In this document: piece after piece, positions 35,401-47,464 of the stretch
Position numbering within the stretch: the first letter of the stretch is position 1
How the letters are laid out: each line of letters starts with the position of its first letter
DNA from: Ciona intestinalis
Lineage: Eukaryota > Chordata > Ascidiacea > Phlebobranchia > Cionidae
DNA length: 64,000 nucleotides
Assembly: GCF_000224145.3 (NCBI RefSeq)
Contig: NW_004190416.2
Span: 310,001-374,000 of the forward strand
Direction of reading: 5' to 3'
Program-made: the position numbers and the translations under genes
The notes under the pieces: model-generated
The model's database searches: none
Told to the model about the DNA's origin: nothing
What the model saw: the letters and a program-made list of their open reading frames with translations, nothing else

Positions 35401-38400
35401 AATTATCAATTCCATAAGGCCAAGGTTTCAAGATATATACATCCACACCATAGTTATAGAATATATTATTACATTGCAGCTTCACCTGTTCAAACATCTG
35501 CATGAAATCTTTAAAGTAAGGTGAACCTTCTAACAGTGGAAGAACAAAGTTGACTTTAACATTAGGTGAGGTGTGGCTTCGTATCGTAGTCATCCTGCCA
35601 TAAGGTTGGTCCAAGCATACAGTGGCTACCTGTAGATGCATATGGGTGGTTGGTGTATGGTGAATAACAGGCAGTGGCGCAGCCAGGGGGATTTTAGGGG
35701 TCGTGAANCCCCCCCCTTTTAAACCCCAAAANNNNNNNNNNNNNNNNNNNNNNNNNNNNNNNNNNNNNNNNNNNNNNNNNNTCGATTCCACTGAAGCAGT
35801 ATATTGCCCAATTATCACAACACATACAAGTACTAAACTAGTATGTACCCCTACTGAGGCAGTTTATAAACACTCAATAATAGAGATTCTATTCCATAAG
35901 GGTGAGTCTTCAGTAAGGCACACCTGAGACTTGGGGTGTAGGTATATTACCCCAACACCCAGGGTGCTACCATCTAGACCCCACTGAGGCAGTTTATAGA
36001 CACTCAATAATAGAGATTGTATTCTATAGGGTGAGTCTTCAGTAAGGCACACCTGAGACCTGGGATGTAGGTCTATTACCCCGACACCCAGGGTTCTACA
36101 TCTAGACCCCACTGAGGCAGTTTATAGACACTCAATAATAGAGATTCTATTCTATACGGGTGAGGTCTTCAGTGAGGCACACCTGAGATCTGGGATGTAG
36201 GTATATTACCCCAACACCCAAGGTGCTACCATCTAGACCCCACTGAGGCAGTTCGTAAATTATCAATTCCACAAGGCCAAGGTTTCAAGATATATACATC
36301 CACACCATAGTTATAGAATATATTATTACATTGCAGCTTCACCTGTTCAAACATCTGCATGAAATCTTTAAAGTAAGGTGAACCTTCTAACAGTGGAAGA
36401 ACAAAGTTGACTTTAACATTAGGTGAGGTGTGGCTTCGTATCGTAGTCATCCTGCCATAAGGTTGGTCCAAGCATACAGTGGCTACCTGTAGATGCATAT
36501 GGGTGGTTGGTGTATGGTGAATAACAGGCAGTGGCGCAGCCAGGGGGTTTTAGGGGTCGTGAACCCCCCCCCTTTTAAACCCCCAAAAAATATTTTTTTT
36601 AAATTAAAAAAAAAATTTTTGATTAAAATTCCCCCTTATTTTTTTTTTCTGGCTGCCCCACTGATTACAAGGGTCATGAATGAGCTATGGCCTATAAAGA
36701 TACATTTTATTCTATATGAGGAACAATTATGGACCATGAATTTAGGTCAAGAGTCTGCAAATTACTATGAAGGTATGTTAAAAAACTTTAATGTATCATA
36801 AATCTAAAACAATAATTAAACAATTTACTACCATTAGCCTAAATCTTCATAGCATGACCTAATATGACTAAGTATACCACAACAACCCACCTCATCCTTC
36901 CCACTTAAAACATCCACCATATATTGGTAACCAACACCAGGTACAACACGACGAAATATATCGCCAGCTTTCACTTCTCGTGCGTCACCAAGTTTCTCCT
37001 GTTTGTATAAAGATTGTGTAAATGAAGACATGCATTGTTTGCCACATTGTTAACGCTTACTTGCACAAATTATTCTCTTTAAATAGTTTTATTTGGCAGG
37101 GTTCAATTTTGAAATATACTGCGTTTCAATATTAAATTATAAGCAAACGATTTTTATCAAAACTGGCTGTAAATCAGGAAATTGCTCACTTATTGTTATA
37201 GGTAGCTCTAATTGTTTTTAAGGTATTTTTGTATGCCCTGTGTTATACCCATGTTAGGCACATATGGAAACAAACAATAACACAGAACTGAAAATGAAAT
37301 AAATCACAACCCCCACAACTTGAAATGACTAATGACTGATGATATAGTTAGAATTACAACTTTGTGAAAACAAATCTAAATTGTTGATTGTGACGTATAC
37401 TGAAAAATGCGGAGCAGAAAGTCCTCGTCACTGTATGTTTATGCAGACAAATCATAAAAAAAGAAAATGAAACACCCACCTTGTAATGAGTCATGGCGGC
37501 CACTTTCACTTTATCCATAGATATTTTATCAGATTTTGATAATTCGCGTTTCGGTTCTGCTTCACTGACTACCAGTATCTCATCAGGGGTTTTCCCCTTT
37601 CCGTGTTCAACTCGGTCCCATGTGATCACGTCGCCATGACGATATCTGGTTGTGAGGTAACATTAATGGGTATTATGACAGGTTTTGCTGATATATTGTT
37701 GCTAATATATAACAGCCACCAGGCATAATGTAATATAAAAACTGCTTTGGTGTGGGAGCATTATTTTATTATACCAGCGTTTAAGTCCAACAGCGTGGAA
37801 TACCATCAGCCCCTAAATTAGGCAACAGTTGGCCCATTACTGCACATTATAACTTGACTGTGTACATGAGGTGTTTGAGTACACAATACAAGTGATTGAC
37901 AAATCCTAAAATTTTAATCCCATATCGATGTACAATTTACAAAAAAAAATGTGATATAATATCCACGTATATAAACATACAAAATATATTATGTTCTTAC
38001 TTGTTTTCATTCCCATTCCTCCCCAGGATAAGTCGATCATCTGACATTCCACCTTCTTGTACAAGAACTCGGTCCATGGTTTGTATTATGTTGTGCAGAT
38101 ATTCATTCGATCTATGATGTCATAAACAACATTGTTCAACTTAAATAAGAAAATTGTGTTGACAGTTTATAGAGGTATAATCTTTAGTATGTGCACAGAT
38201 GCCTGTACCAAAGCTTGGTAATATACGATTTTTCTACGTGGTTGAAATCCTATAGCGTAGCACACCATGGAAGGTGGAATTTAAGCCAGAGTTGGCCTGC
38301 AAAACCAGGGTGCTACAACAAACAACCCATTTTTTCCTTATTCCATGCTAAGTGGGTAAGATCATACAGCGTGACCTAAGATTTAGATCAGAGTTGGTCC

Positions 38401-41400
38401 ACTACCCCTGACAACCAGGGTGCTACTATTCATACCTGTTTTAAAAATAAAGGGTACAGTGTTAGTAATGTCACAATACCTGATTGTTTCGTTCAATTGT
38501 TGTGAAAGGAAGAAATGATGGAGTTTAAACATTGTGACATCATCTAATACAGGATGAACAGTGATGCTGTCATCATATGGGTGGGAGGTGGAGTAAGGAT
38601 CAGGTGTGATGGGGGATTTATAGAAGATGTCCTGAATTAAAATAGGAGGGTAATTGATTAATTGCATGAGCAAAGGATTTTCTTTATTTTTTCTCTTTTT
38701 TTTATTTTTTTAAAAACTTTTTTTTAGCATTTTTTAAAAATTTTCTTCTGTATGATTGTAACAGAAATATGAGAACGTTTTTATGTAAAAGCCCATGTAA
38801 CTTCATGTGAACATGGTAAATAAATAAAGTTTAAGGTACTCTGCAATAGTAGTACCTTGTCGGTATAAGTGCATGGGGTGTTTATTTTCTTTTTTTGTAT
38901 AAATGTAAAAAAAGAAAGTTTGATGTGAAACTATGAGACGCTTTGAAATAGAAAAGGTTTAACTTCCATATAATTAGTTACCTTGTCAGTATAAGTACAT
39001 GAGGTGTTTAGAAACCTCTTCACGCATCTTGCTAGCTGTAATCCAGGTGGTACAGTGTTTGATCCATAGTCACGCTGGCATGAAGGCAATCGTGGGCACA
39101 ACAATTGAAGTGCTTGTCGTGATAATACGAACCCAGGACCACTGCTACAATACGATGAAGGCTCATTAATGAAATGCTTAAAACGGTCCTTTGTGTCTTC
39201 CTTGTGGCCTGGAAGGAGAAAAAGTATACATTTTAGTTTTTAGGGGTATTTTAAAATTGCATTTTGATATTCTATTACATATGGTAGTGTTGGAGACTTA
39301 GAGTAGTTTGTCTTTTTAAAGGCCCATCATATGGGGTGTCATAATAGGGCTTCTTTCAAGTATTTGGTCTTCAAAACAGATGTAATATGCTAACTTTTAA
39401 AACAGGTTAATACAGTTAAACAGGTTGAAACATGACCTGTAGTGGCTAATTAAAATAATAAAACAGTAGGTTCACAAGAAAACCGGTAAAAAACCTAGCA
39501 AATGATTTCTTCAATCCTAAGTAAAACATCCCATTATTATGTTACATGTCTTATCAATCCACATATTTCTATAACTTTTAAATATATTATGCTTTTATTT
39601 AAAACAGAAAACTGACACAGTTTATGGTTTGTAATGTCTAATTAAAACAATAAAACAACACGATACATCTTACCAATCCACAGAACACTTGAGTCGTCCA
39701 ATCTTTTAGTGAAGTTAAGTAGTTTATCCAAACTAACATATGTGTTCCCACCCACCACAAAGAAATGATGATAAGCATCAATATGTTGACTACATATGTC
39801 CTCCAATGTTTGGTAGATCATTGAAATTGTTCCTTCTTGGAGATTTTGAAGACTGACTGTAAAAAAAGGAAGTTTACCACATAAAAATTCTACTATATTT
39901 ATAGTATAGTAAATTTTTTAGTTGTTAAATTTTAACGTGAAAAATCTACATAAATTTAAAATATATAAGTTTAGAGTATCTATATGTCTGCTTATTCATT
40001 TAAAAGTCAAATTGAAACTGCATTTTCAAGGAGCCGAAGAATGGAGCAGACCAATTATTTTAGCTTTATATATTAGTAAGATGGGGGAAGATGGGACACC
40101 CTCAGCACATAATAACCAAATACCCAGATTGGCTTAATATCCATTAACAATTAACAACAGTCGGTGGGAATCGTAAGGATGCAGTTTTATAAATCTTTTA
40201 CTGCGTTTTGTTTACTATCAAATGGGACAAAAAGTAGAATGAAAAGGTGTCCCATTTCCCCCATCCTACTATACCTTATTAAGACAATCTTAAAATAATA
40301 ATACTCCCACTAATACTTGGCCACTTACATTGGTTATGAACATCCGAAAGATAATAAATATTTGCTTTCTTTGTCTTTGTGATGTCAACACCCATCGGAG
40401 TGTATATTGTGATGTCACCATCACCATTCTCCATCCAATCTGCCATAGAAACATTTGTTTACATCATAATAACAGTTATGACATCATAATAACATAACAA
40501 CATCATAATAACTATTATGATGTAACTGAACTTGTTTAACAGTATTTACTTTCAACATCATAATACATAAACAAAAACTATAAAGTGACTTTCTAAAAAT
40601 CTGCACAAGTCATTAGAGCAAGGGTTCTTAAACTTTGGTTGTTACATTGATAAGCAGAAACACGTTTGACGAAATAAAACACATTTGTTCATAGGCACCA
40701 AACCTGGGGTGGCAGGGTGGGCAAGATTTATCTGCATTGCATCAATCAGTAAACTTAAACATTACAACTAAAGTCAGACTTATTCCTCAACAATGTTTGT
40801 TTAACTATCACTGCCTTCCCTGTGTCTTTAAAAAATGGTACCTATACACTGCATAGATCTGAACACTGCCTCTCACAAAAGGAAAAATAGGTAACAATTA
40901 AACTTCTTTTTTTCACATAAGGATAGTATGAGATATTTATTCGAGTATAGTAATTCACCTTTTGCCCATGTTTTCAATATAAGTTCAATGTTAGGAGTAT
41001 TGACCACCGATGGGTTGATTACTCCGACAAAAACTTTCTTCTTCAGTTTTAATTCTTGAAGAAGAAAACCAGGAATATGAACAGGCGTCAAATTCACTTC
41101 CCATGCTGGGTTCTGAGTGGAAATTATAAATTGTATTTTTTGGAAACTTGTTTTATTTACCCTAGATTTTAACACAACATTCGCTTTTTTTACATTTTGT
41201 TATAGTAATGGGAGACGGGAGTAGAACTATAATATAGGCATATAGATGCAATTTCTTTTAAATATATATATAATATAAATATTAACTAATGAGAAAACTC
41301 TGGCCTAAATCCGATCTCTTATGGCGTTCCACACATAGATGCACAAACTTCTGATGTTTAAATATTAGACGAAAAAAATTCGCATACAGTCTAAACTTCC

Positions 41401-43130
41401 CTTCTTTTGAATCATAATCTACATACCTCCACTTCAACAGGCTCAGGTTCAAGATCAATAGGAATAGTTGAGTTGATGCTGGAAGGAACTACATTGCCTT
41501 CCCATGGTTGGATTTCTAGTAATTAATGCAACTTATTTATTCTTCATGTTTATTATTGGCTTGGTAGGGTTAGTAGTAGGACTAGGGCTGTGGATTTTCC
41601 CTATTTTTGTTTAACCGTTAACCGTTCAGTTTTAACCGGTTAACCGGTTAACCGATACAAGTGTAATCCTAATAAAAGCGTCTTGTTTATCGCTTTTCTT
41701 TCGCGAATTTAAAGGCAACTTTACGACGAACGTATGGACTATGCTTGCAATACACGGGCAAACGTTCTTAACGTTAAAGTAATGCTTTCTTATTCATATT
41801 CAAACCTGTTTTAAAGCACCTGCCGTCTAAATAATCAACGTGTGAATTGCAATTATGACGCAGTTATTAACGTGTGAATTGCTATTATGTCGTAATCAAT
41901 TGCCAGGTCAAACAATCGCTATTATGATGCAATGAATCCACGTGTGAATGCCTGCTTTTTCGTAATAAACACGCTGCTTGGCTGAGGAAAACATTTAAGT
42001 TGTGTATTACACCAATATAATGTTGCAAAACTAGTTAGCCTGCGGTATTAACAATCAAGATTGATGGCGTAATCGCCGTTGTAGGGCACGATCAAAGCAA
42101 CAGCGTCCCTGCGCACTCTGTCTTATTGCAAAACAACAATCAACGAACACGTGCCTTTCGTGTAAATAAGACAGATATTGATATACGTTTATGCCCTATG
42201 ACGTCATAGTTCGGTTAACGACTTGAACTTTTCGCTAGCGGTTAACCGAATAGGTTCGGTTAACCGGTTAACCGTTAACTTTTCCACAGCCCTAAGTAGG
42301 ACAATGTTCGGATGTTTACAAAAATCCATGAATAAATGTAACTTATTTATGGTTTATCTTTATTATTGGGTCCTGGGGTTAGTGGGGAAAGTACAATGTT
42401 TAGATGTTAAAAAGATATAATACCTAATCAGTGTAACTTACTAACCTATTTATTTATCCTTATGTTTATTATGGGGTCCTGGGGTTAGTACAATGTTTAT
42501 ATGTACACAAAGATATATAAAAACAAACAAATGTAACTTATTTAATATTTATCCCTCAGCAGTGTTAAACACTATGAGGCCCATAGCACAATCTAGTACG
42601 GGTTGGTAGGATTACAAGTGTTAATATGTACCCAGAAATACTATTACACGTTATCATAATGCATACAGTCCTAATCTATGAGTTTTGTAATTTGTAAAGT
42701 AAGTGTTAAGTACAACTACCAAATTTAGTTATAATCACTCAGGATTAAAACTATACTTTTAAATTAACTGGTTTTATGTTTCAAACTACCTGTTATTTGC
42801 AAACATGAATGTTCTGTATATTATATTTATATAAAAGTAATACAAAAAGTATCCGTACAATGTACATAAACAAAAAACATTACCTTGACAATACAAATAA
42901 GTTAAACATTGTTACATAAAATTCATTTAAACTAAGTTACCAGGGTGATATCCATGATCATTGTACTTTATCTCCTTAGGCAACACAGGTGCGACGCTAC
43001 TTTTCCATAAACTCTTCAGTATAGCAGGTGTGGCAAAACCAATGAAAAGGATAATTGAGATAAATATTCCACATGCAATGCCAGCACAGAAAGGAACAAA
43101 CTGTTTCTTAGGTTGTTTGCCACCTGCCAT
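32420..43130 (-). CDS. CHPF: Chondroitin polymerising factor-like glycosyltransferase, sixteen exons
   Basis: Type II Golgi protein of the CHSY/CHPF family, which extends chondroitin chains together with CHSY partners. Exons: 43130-42941, 41515-41427, 41112-40959, 40439-40329, 39856-39674, 39208-38982, 38631-38480, 38111-38001, 37645-37480, 36998-36891, 36486-36343, 34947-34796, 34335-34227, 33899-33810, 33154-33033, 32603-32420. All GT-AG, phases agree; 763 residues (human CHPF 775). Membrane anchor about 11-33 (FCAGIACGIFISIILFIGF). The N-terminal GT31-like half has FFVVGGNTYVSLDKLL, GPGFVLSRQAL and SITVHPVLDDVTMFKLH; the C-terminal half has MSPEYLHHARLN, GFWRSFDYGLFCGYK and ADLYERALSTGLNVFRAPE. 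It fits CHPF better than CHSY1 because the CHSY DDD and W-G-x-E-D-V metal-site motifs are not present. A second copy of the 48-residue exon (35486-35629) lies beside an assembly gap. Confidence 0.9.
33318..33366 (-). mobile_element. Family B fragment in a CHPF intron
   Basis: ACACCTGTGTTATAACGACT only; the rest is not recognisable. Confidence 0.35.
33625..33776 (+). mobile_element. Family A MITE, 5'-truncated
   Basis: Starts inside the interior (CGTGTTTTAAACAAATAACA) and keeps the right end GGTGTCCCATCTCCCCCCAC; ends 34 bp from the CHPF exon at 33810. Confidence 0.7.
34420..34690 (+). repeat. Tandem family C repeats in a CHPF intron
   Basis: Three successive units of about 90 bp: ATGGGTGAGGACCTACAGTG, then GATTTAGGCCAGAGTTGGGA and CCCCAACATTGTATATGC. 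Adjacent units are over 80 percent alike by eye. Isolated copies occur at 32262, 32655, 38240, 38345, 45440, 55150-55310, 55640 and 63165. Confidence 0.7.
35052..35731. repeat. Duplicated block, copy 1 (contains CHPF exon copy)
   Basis: Begins TCGATTCCACTAAAGCAGTA and ends at the N gap inside a small hAT-like MITE. It includes an extra copy of the 144-bp CHPF exon at 35629-35486, with the same translation as 36486-36343. Contains two family C units where copy 2 has three. Confidence 0.85.
35732..35781. other. Assembly gap, 50 N
   Basis: Exactly 50 undetermined bases, plus a single N at 35708. A round-number gap suggests arbitrary length. It lies at the junction of the two copies of the duplicated block. 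Confidence 0.98.
35782..36592. repeat. Duplicated block, copy 2
   Basis: The first base after the gap resumes TCGATTCCACTGAAGCAGTA, the start of copy 1, with scattered substitutions. About 130 bp longer because of an additional family C unit. Its exon copy (36486-36343) is the one used in my CHPF model. Confidence 0.85.
36529..36663. mobile_element. Small hAT-like MITE
   Basis: 135 bp with terminal inverted repeats CAGTGGCGCAGCCAG and CTGGCTGCCCCACTG and an A/T homopolymer-rich middle. The flanks ATAACAGG and ATTACAAG are only roughly alike, so the 8-bp target duplication is uncertain. The truncated partner copy starts at 35671. Confidence 0.6.
40075..40275 (+). mobile_element. Family A MITE in a CHPF intron
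   Basis: AAGATGGGGGAAGATGGGAC to GTCCCATTTCCCCCATCCTA, 54 bp from the exon at 40329. Confidence 0.7.
41583..42294. mobile_element. Non-autonomous hAT-type DNA transposon
   Basis: 712 bp, terminal inverted repeats TAGGGCTGTGGA / TCCACAGCCCTA, flanked by a perfect 8-bp target duplication AGTAGGAC at 41575-41582 and 42295-42302. Both ends carry clusters of GGTTAACCG-like subterminal repeats. No transposase frame inside. Perfect flanks suggest recent insertion. It is in the first CHPF intron. Confidence 0.85.
42941..43130 (-). other. CHPF first coding exon encoding the signal anchor
   Basis: Separated from exon 2 by 1.4 kb. It encodes MAGGKQPKKQF and the single hydrophobic segment, consistent with a type II Golgi anchor. 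The link to exon 2 is supported by phase 1 agreement (CCT G|AA) and by the lack of any other anchor in the gene. Confidence 0.8.
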
Positions 43131-44310
43131 GTTCTAACTTCTGTATTGAAATAAATAAATAAAGGTAAACAATAAATGAAATATATATACTTACATGAAT
43201 AAAGTTAAACAATTACATGAAAATAGCACAGTAAGGTAAAATAAGCTCATGTTCAATTATATTAGTGAATCTTTATAACTATTATACCACTCTTTATAAC
43301 TTCTGTATGAAATGAAACAGAAATAAAGTTACATAAATACTAAATTACAAATTACACTGTTAGGTTAATCATAGTGGTTAAAATCAACAAGATATCTTTT
43401 AAAAAAGGTGTAACTTCTTTATTGAATGAAACAAGAATAAAGTAACATAATTACATAATACATTACACAGTAAGGTAAAGTAAGCTTTAATAAAAGTAGT
43501 GGTTTAAAATCAGAAAATATTAAAAGAAATAGTGCAAAAACTTAAAAAAAAGTGGTAGTCTTATTATAATCATAGTTGTTATTATGCTTAAAAGCTTACA
43601 AAATAACTTTCCGACATCAAAATTTAACAGTTAACTATATTTTAGATATCTACCTACACCTAATACCTTTCTACACTAGCCACGGCAGCAATTACTACGT
43701 TTTATGAATGAATTTGACGTATTAGCCAACACATCACAGCACTAATCAATACAGTAGGTAATGCTCGATAGCCTCACCTGACGGTTACAATTTTTGTACT
43801 TATCTATCCTCAAGTTGGCGCCAACACGCGTTTATGACTAGGCGAATTGGGGAGTATTTATATAAATGTTTTTTGGGGCCTTGGATAAAGGTACCCAAAG
43901 AGATACCTACACAATTAATCGTTATAATATAAGAGGTCACTTAACATGTTACCCAAAGTCTTTAAAATTGACCCTAAATCTACAAGACGAGAACTAACAA
44001 TTAACTCATTTAATTAAATTCTGAATGTATTTGTATAATTGCACCGACATCAAATTAAATAGTATAATAGTAAAGATATACAAAAATAAAGGATTTTACA
44101 CTGTCATATACACAGCACTGATTTAACTTGCCAACATAATTAAAACTCATATGTACAGTACAAGTCTAAGTACATAATGAATATAACATATTAAGCTGAA
44201 TTATACAATATGCATATTGTTTATCAATCCAACATTTCAAGGCATAACTTTCAGCAATAACACAAAATAATACATAATTTTTCAATAAAATTTGATTACA
44301 TCATATGTAC
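43131..44310. other. Intergenic region upstream of CHPF
   Basis: Contains diverged direct repeats near 43190-43245, 43310-43370 and 43425-43485 sharing TGAAACAAGAATAAAGTAAC-like and CACAGTAAGGTAAA-like modules. The CHPF promoter is expected just above 43130 and the AtuA-like gene's 3' UTR below 44310. No coding frame supported. Confidence 0.45.
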
Positions 44311-46877
44311 TTAATTAAGTGTCGATTCTTTTAAGTTGGGTAGATTTTTCAGCTCAAGGTCAAGAATCATTTGGCCAAAAGCTTTGCCCTGTGGGTCTGT
44401 GCGTAAAGATGCTACACCACCTCCACCAAGCGAATTAGTGAGGACAAAGTTGAACCCATTAATACCAGGTAGTTCATATCTTTTAACTGGCATCTCTTCA
44501 AAATCAACGAATAAATGTTTAAAGTATTGGAAAACAACTTCGGCTGTTAGATGCTTGCGAAGGTAAGGCACGTAAGATGGGTGCCGTGCTATTACTCCAA
44601 TGTTAGCGCTGTTTCCTTTATCGCCACTCCTTGTGTAAGCAAGGTCCTCCAGGATAAATGAGCAATCTCCAGATGGGACATCTTCATCATGGACTTCTGA
44701 TGATCTTTGATCCACCACATCATTAGGAACATCATGATCAACTTGGACATTTGGACTCCCAGATTTAGACACTGTTGCGGGAACAAGGGACTTTGGATGA
44801 AGGAAAGAGAAAAGTTTCAACACAGGGCTTGCTTTTGGACGACCCCCTACGATGCCTGTTAAACCAGGTGCCATACCTGCAGAAACATTAAAAAAAATTA
44901 ACTGGTAAGTGATATTTTACAGATGCTGGCTTGGAAAACAAGGAATATTATAAGAGTAAATAAATGAATAAAACTATAGATAAAGATCTGTTGGTAGAAG
45001 AAACAAATTTCCCCTAAAGGCAGTTTTAGATTTATATAAATGATCTTTAAAAATTGCATTCAACTTTAAAAGTGAGAAATATTTTAATTAACTTCTCTTT
45101 ATTCTTACTACATTTACCATCATACCTGTTCCAGCTGCTGCTAATTCTTGAGCAAATACACCCAGAGCCTTTTTATCATCATGTTCTACAGCTATCCACA
45201 TAACTGTTTCTCTGGGACCTTCCCCATCCACCCCATACTTGCGAGCATTATCCCCATACAAGCTTTCACTACCGATAGCTTGTAGATGGACTCGCTTGAA
45301 ATCTTTAAAGCCGAGAGCTTTGAAAATGCAGCGGATTCGCTTTAAGATGCTGTCGGCTGTACGGTGAGCTGAAACACGAAACAATTTCTAAGAAGCAGTA
45401 ATTATATCTATGTTAAAATTTGTTACGAAAGTAATTTTTTTGGGTGAGGTTATTTTTTCAAAGACCTGAGATTTATTACCTAACTAACACCCAAGTTGTA
45501 ATGTAATTAGTGCAGTCACAGGCCATCTATTACTTTCTATTGATATCAATCAACACTCAGTGTTACCTTTAGCAATTGCACGCTTTCCTCCAACACTGAA
45601 CACTGCAGTGCATCGAAAACCATCCAAATACGTCGCACACACTTTGAACGAATCTGTAGGTTGGTAACCTTTTGCACCATTCACTAAAACCCGATCTTTT
45701 GCTTGTTGTTCCATTTTCACATTCCGAAAATCACACACAACGTCTGGTAAAATATAAGCAGCTGGGTCTCCTATCTCATACACCAGTTGTTCAGCAGCTG
45801 TGTAAGGTGTGACCATTCCTCCTGTGTTATCAGGTTTGGTGAGAACAAATGCTCCATCTTCATAGCACTCAGCCACAGGAAACCCAATGTTATCCCAGTC
45901 CCCAACTGTTTCCCAATCTGTGAATATTCCACCAGTAGATTGAGCTCCACACTCCAAGAGATGGCCAGCTAAGCTTCCAGCTGCTAACCTGTAAAGTAAG
46001 TTACTTTTTAATAGAACATCCGTGTTATAATGACTGCCAGGCGAGAATAGAAGAGTTGCATTCATAGCTAGTGGAAAAGTGAGACTTACTCGGCTGTAAC
46101 TCTACTGTATGACTGTCTAAGGCTCTAATGGTAACAAGTTAGTGAACAAAACTATCATATATATAATGATATAGTAAAGTAATTAAGTGAACTCACTAAC
46201 TTGTCATAATCATCAACCTTCCAACCAAATGAATGCATTAGAGGTGCAAGCACAAGAGCACTATCAACACATCTTCCTGTCACAACAACTTCTGCTCCAA
46301 GATCAAGTGCACGAAGGATGGGGATTGCTCCGAAATAGGCGGTCATGCTCATCACAGTGTTTGGGAGCAATTTTTCACTTCCCATTTCTTTGATATTTCC
46401 GGATTTTAATAGATCTTTAAGCTGAGGCATCATGTCATCTCCTTGTACAACAGCTACATCCAGAGTTGTCCCAGATTTTTCAGCAGCAGCTTTCAGAGCT
46501 TCAGCGCAAGCAAGAGGGTTTGTACCCCCAGCATTGCTTACTACACGCACCCCTTTATCTTTTATGCTTTTAATTTGCGGCCCAATTGATGTAGACACAA
46601 AATCAGGAGCATAACCCAACTCTGGGTACTTCCTTTTTGCAGCGGTAAGAAGTGACATTGTAATCTCAGATAAATAGTCAGAAACAAGAAAATCAATTTT
46701 GCCATTTTGTACGAGCTGGGCTGTAGAAGTGGTGGTATCACCCCAAAACCCAGACGAACAGCCAATCCTTACATGCTTTGGTGTATTAGATGATTTGTTG
46801 CGTTGTGTGGACACACATGGTGCTTGATTTACCTTTAATATAGCTGTTATACTTCGCTTTCGAACATACGAAAGCAT
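44311..46877 (-). CDS. AtuA/DUF1446-family protein, probably mitochondrial, four exons
   Basis: Exons: 46877-46201, 45988-45567, 45368-45126, 44876-44311; phases agree, 635 residues. The bulk (about 38-460) is the AtuA domain: [78 protein letters not shown] and [20 protein letters not shown]. The C-terminal domain has [20 protein letters not shown] and [20 protein letters not shown], the AtuA-like ferredoxin-fold partner fused in one chain. In Pseudomonas, AtuA belongs to the acyclic terpene (geranyl-CoA) pathway; its reaction is not settled, so no reaction is assigned here. The N-terminus ([16 protein letters not shown]) is basic and amphipathic-looking, suggesting mitochondrial import. An AG eleven bases before the ATG may be a 5' splice acceptor. 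Lies head to head with RPS10. Confidence 0.9.
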
Positions 46878-47464
46878 GATTTCCTCTACAAACGTTTGCT
46901 AAACCACTAAATGGAGCATATAAAAGTTAAAATGTGTGTACATTGATGCCTATATATCAAGTTAAGTGTATGCAAAACTTTAAGTAGTGTAGTATGTATG
47001 TGTGCGTATGGAGAATAAATAGTTAGTTATAATAATCTGCAGTTATTTTGTAACGCTTGTAAGTGGTTAACGTTTTTCTCCGTTCGATCGTACCCGTTTA
47101 GAAAACGGATGAATAAGAAACGAACATATTGCTAAAATTGTATTTGCCAAAAGTGCTGCAAGGTTATTATATAAATTAAATGAAGATAATAACTCAAGCT
47201 TATAACTTGTATTATTTTGTGATTACTTTTATTGTTTTATTGAAAAGTATTTAAAAAACTAACATGGTAATAATACTTTACTTTAAATCTAGAGAATATT
47301 GCTTCATTTAGTATTAATTTTCGACAAAACTTTTCGCTGGTCATCACTTTTGCGAAACCACCGAACCGTGACTCCAATTTCGCAACGCGTGTTCCTTTTG
47401 CGAATGTTTTCGTACAGATCGCCTGTCTAATTCAGTATTTGTATAAAATACTACAGCCAGCAGA
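46878..47464. promoter_or_regulatory. Bidirectional promoter region between the AtuA-like gene and RPS10
   Basis: 587 bp between divergent starts. Just before the RPS10 ATG are AG dinucleotides in CTACAGCCAGCAGA that could accept a 5' splice or a spliced leader. No TATA box or terminal pyrimidine tract can be fixed with certainty. Confidence 0.4.

Noticed and set aside
35486-35629. Genuine tandem exon duplication in CHPF
   Set aside because: The block boundaries coincide with an arbitrary 50-N gap, which fits unmerged haplotypes better; kept as a finding about assembly.
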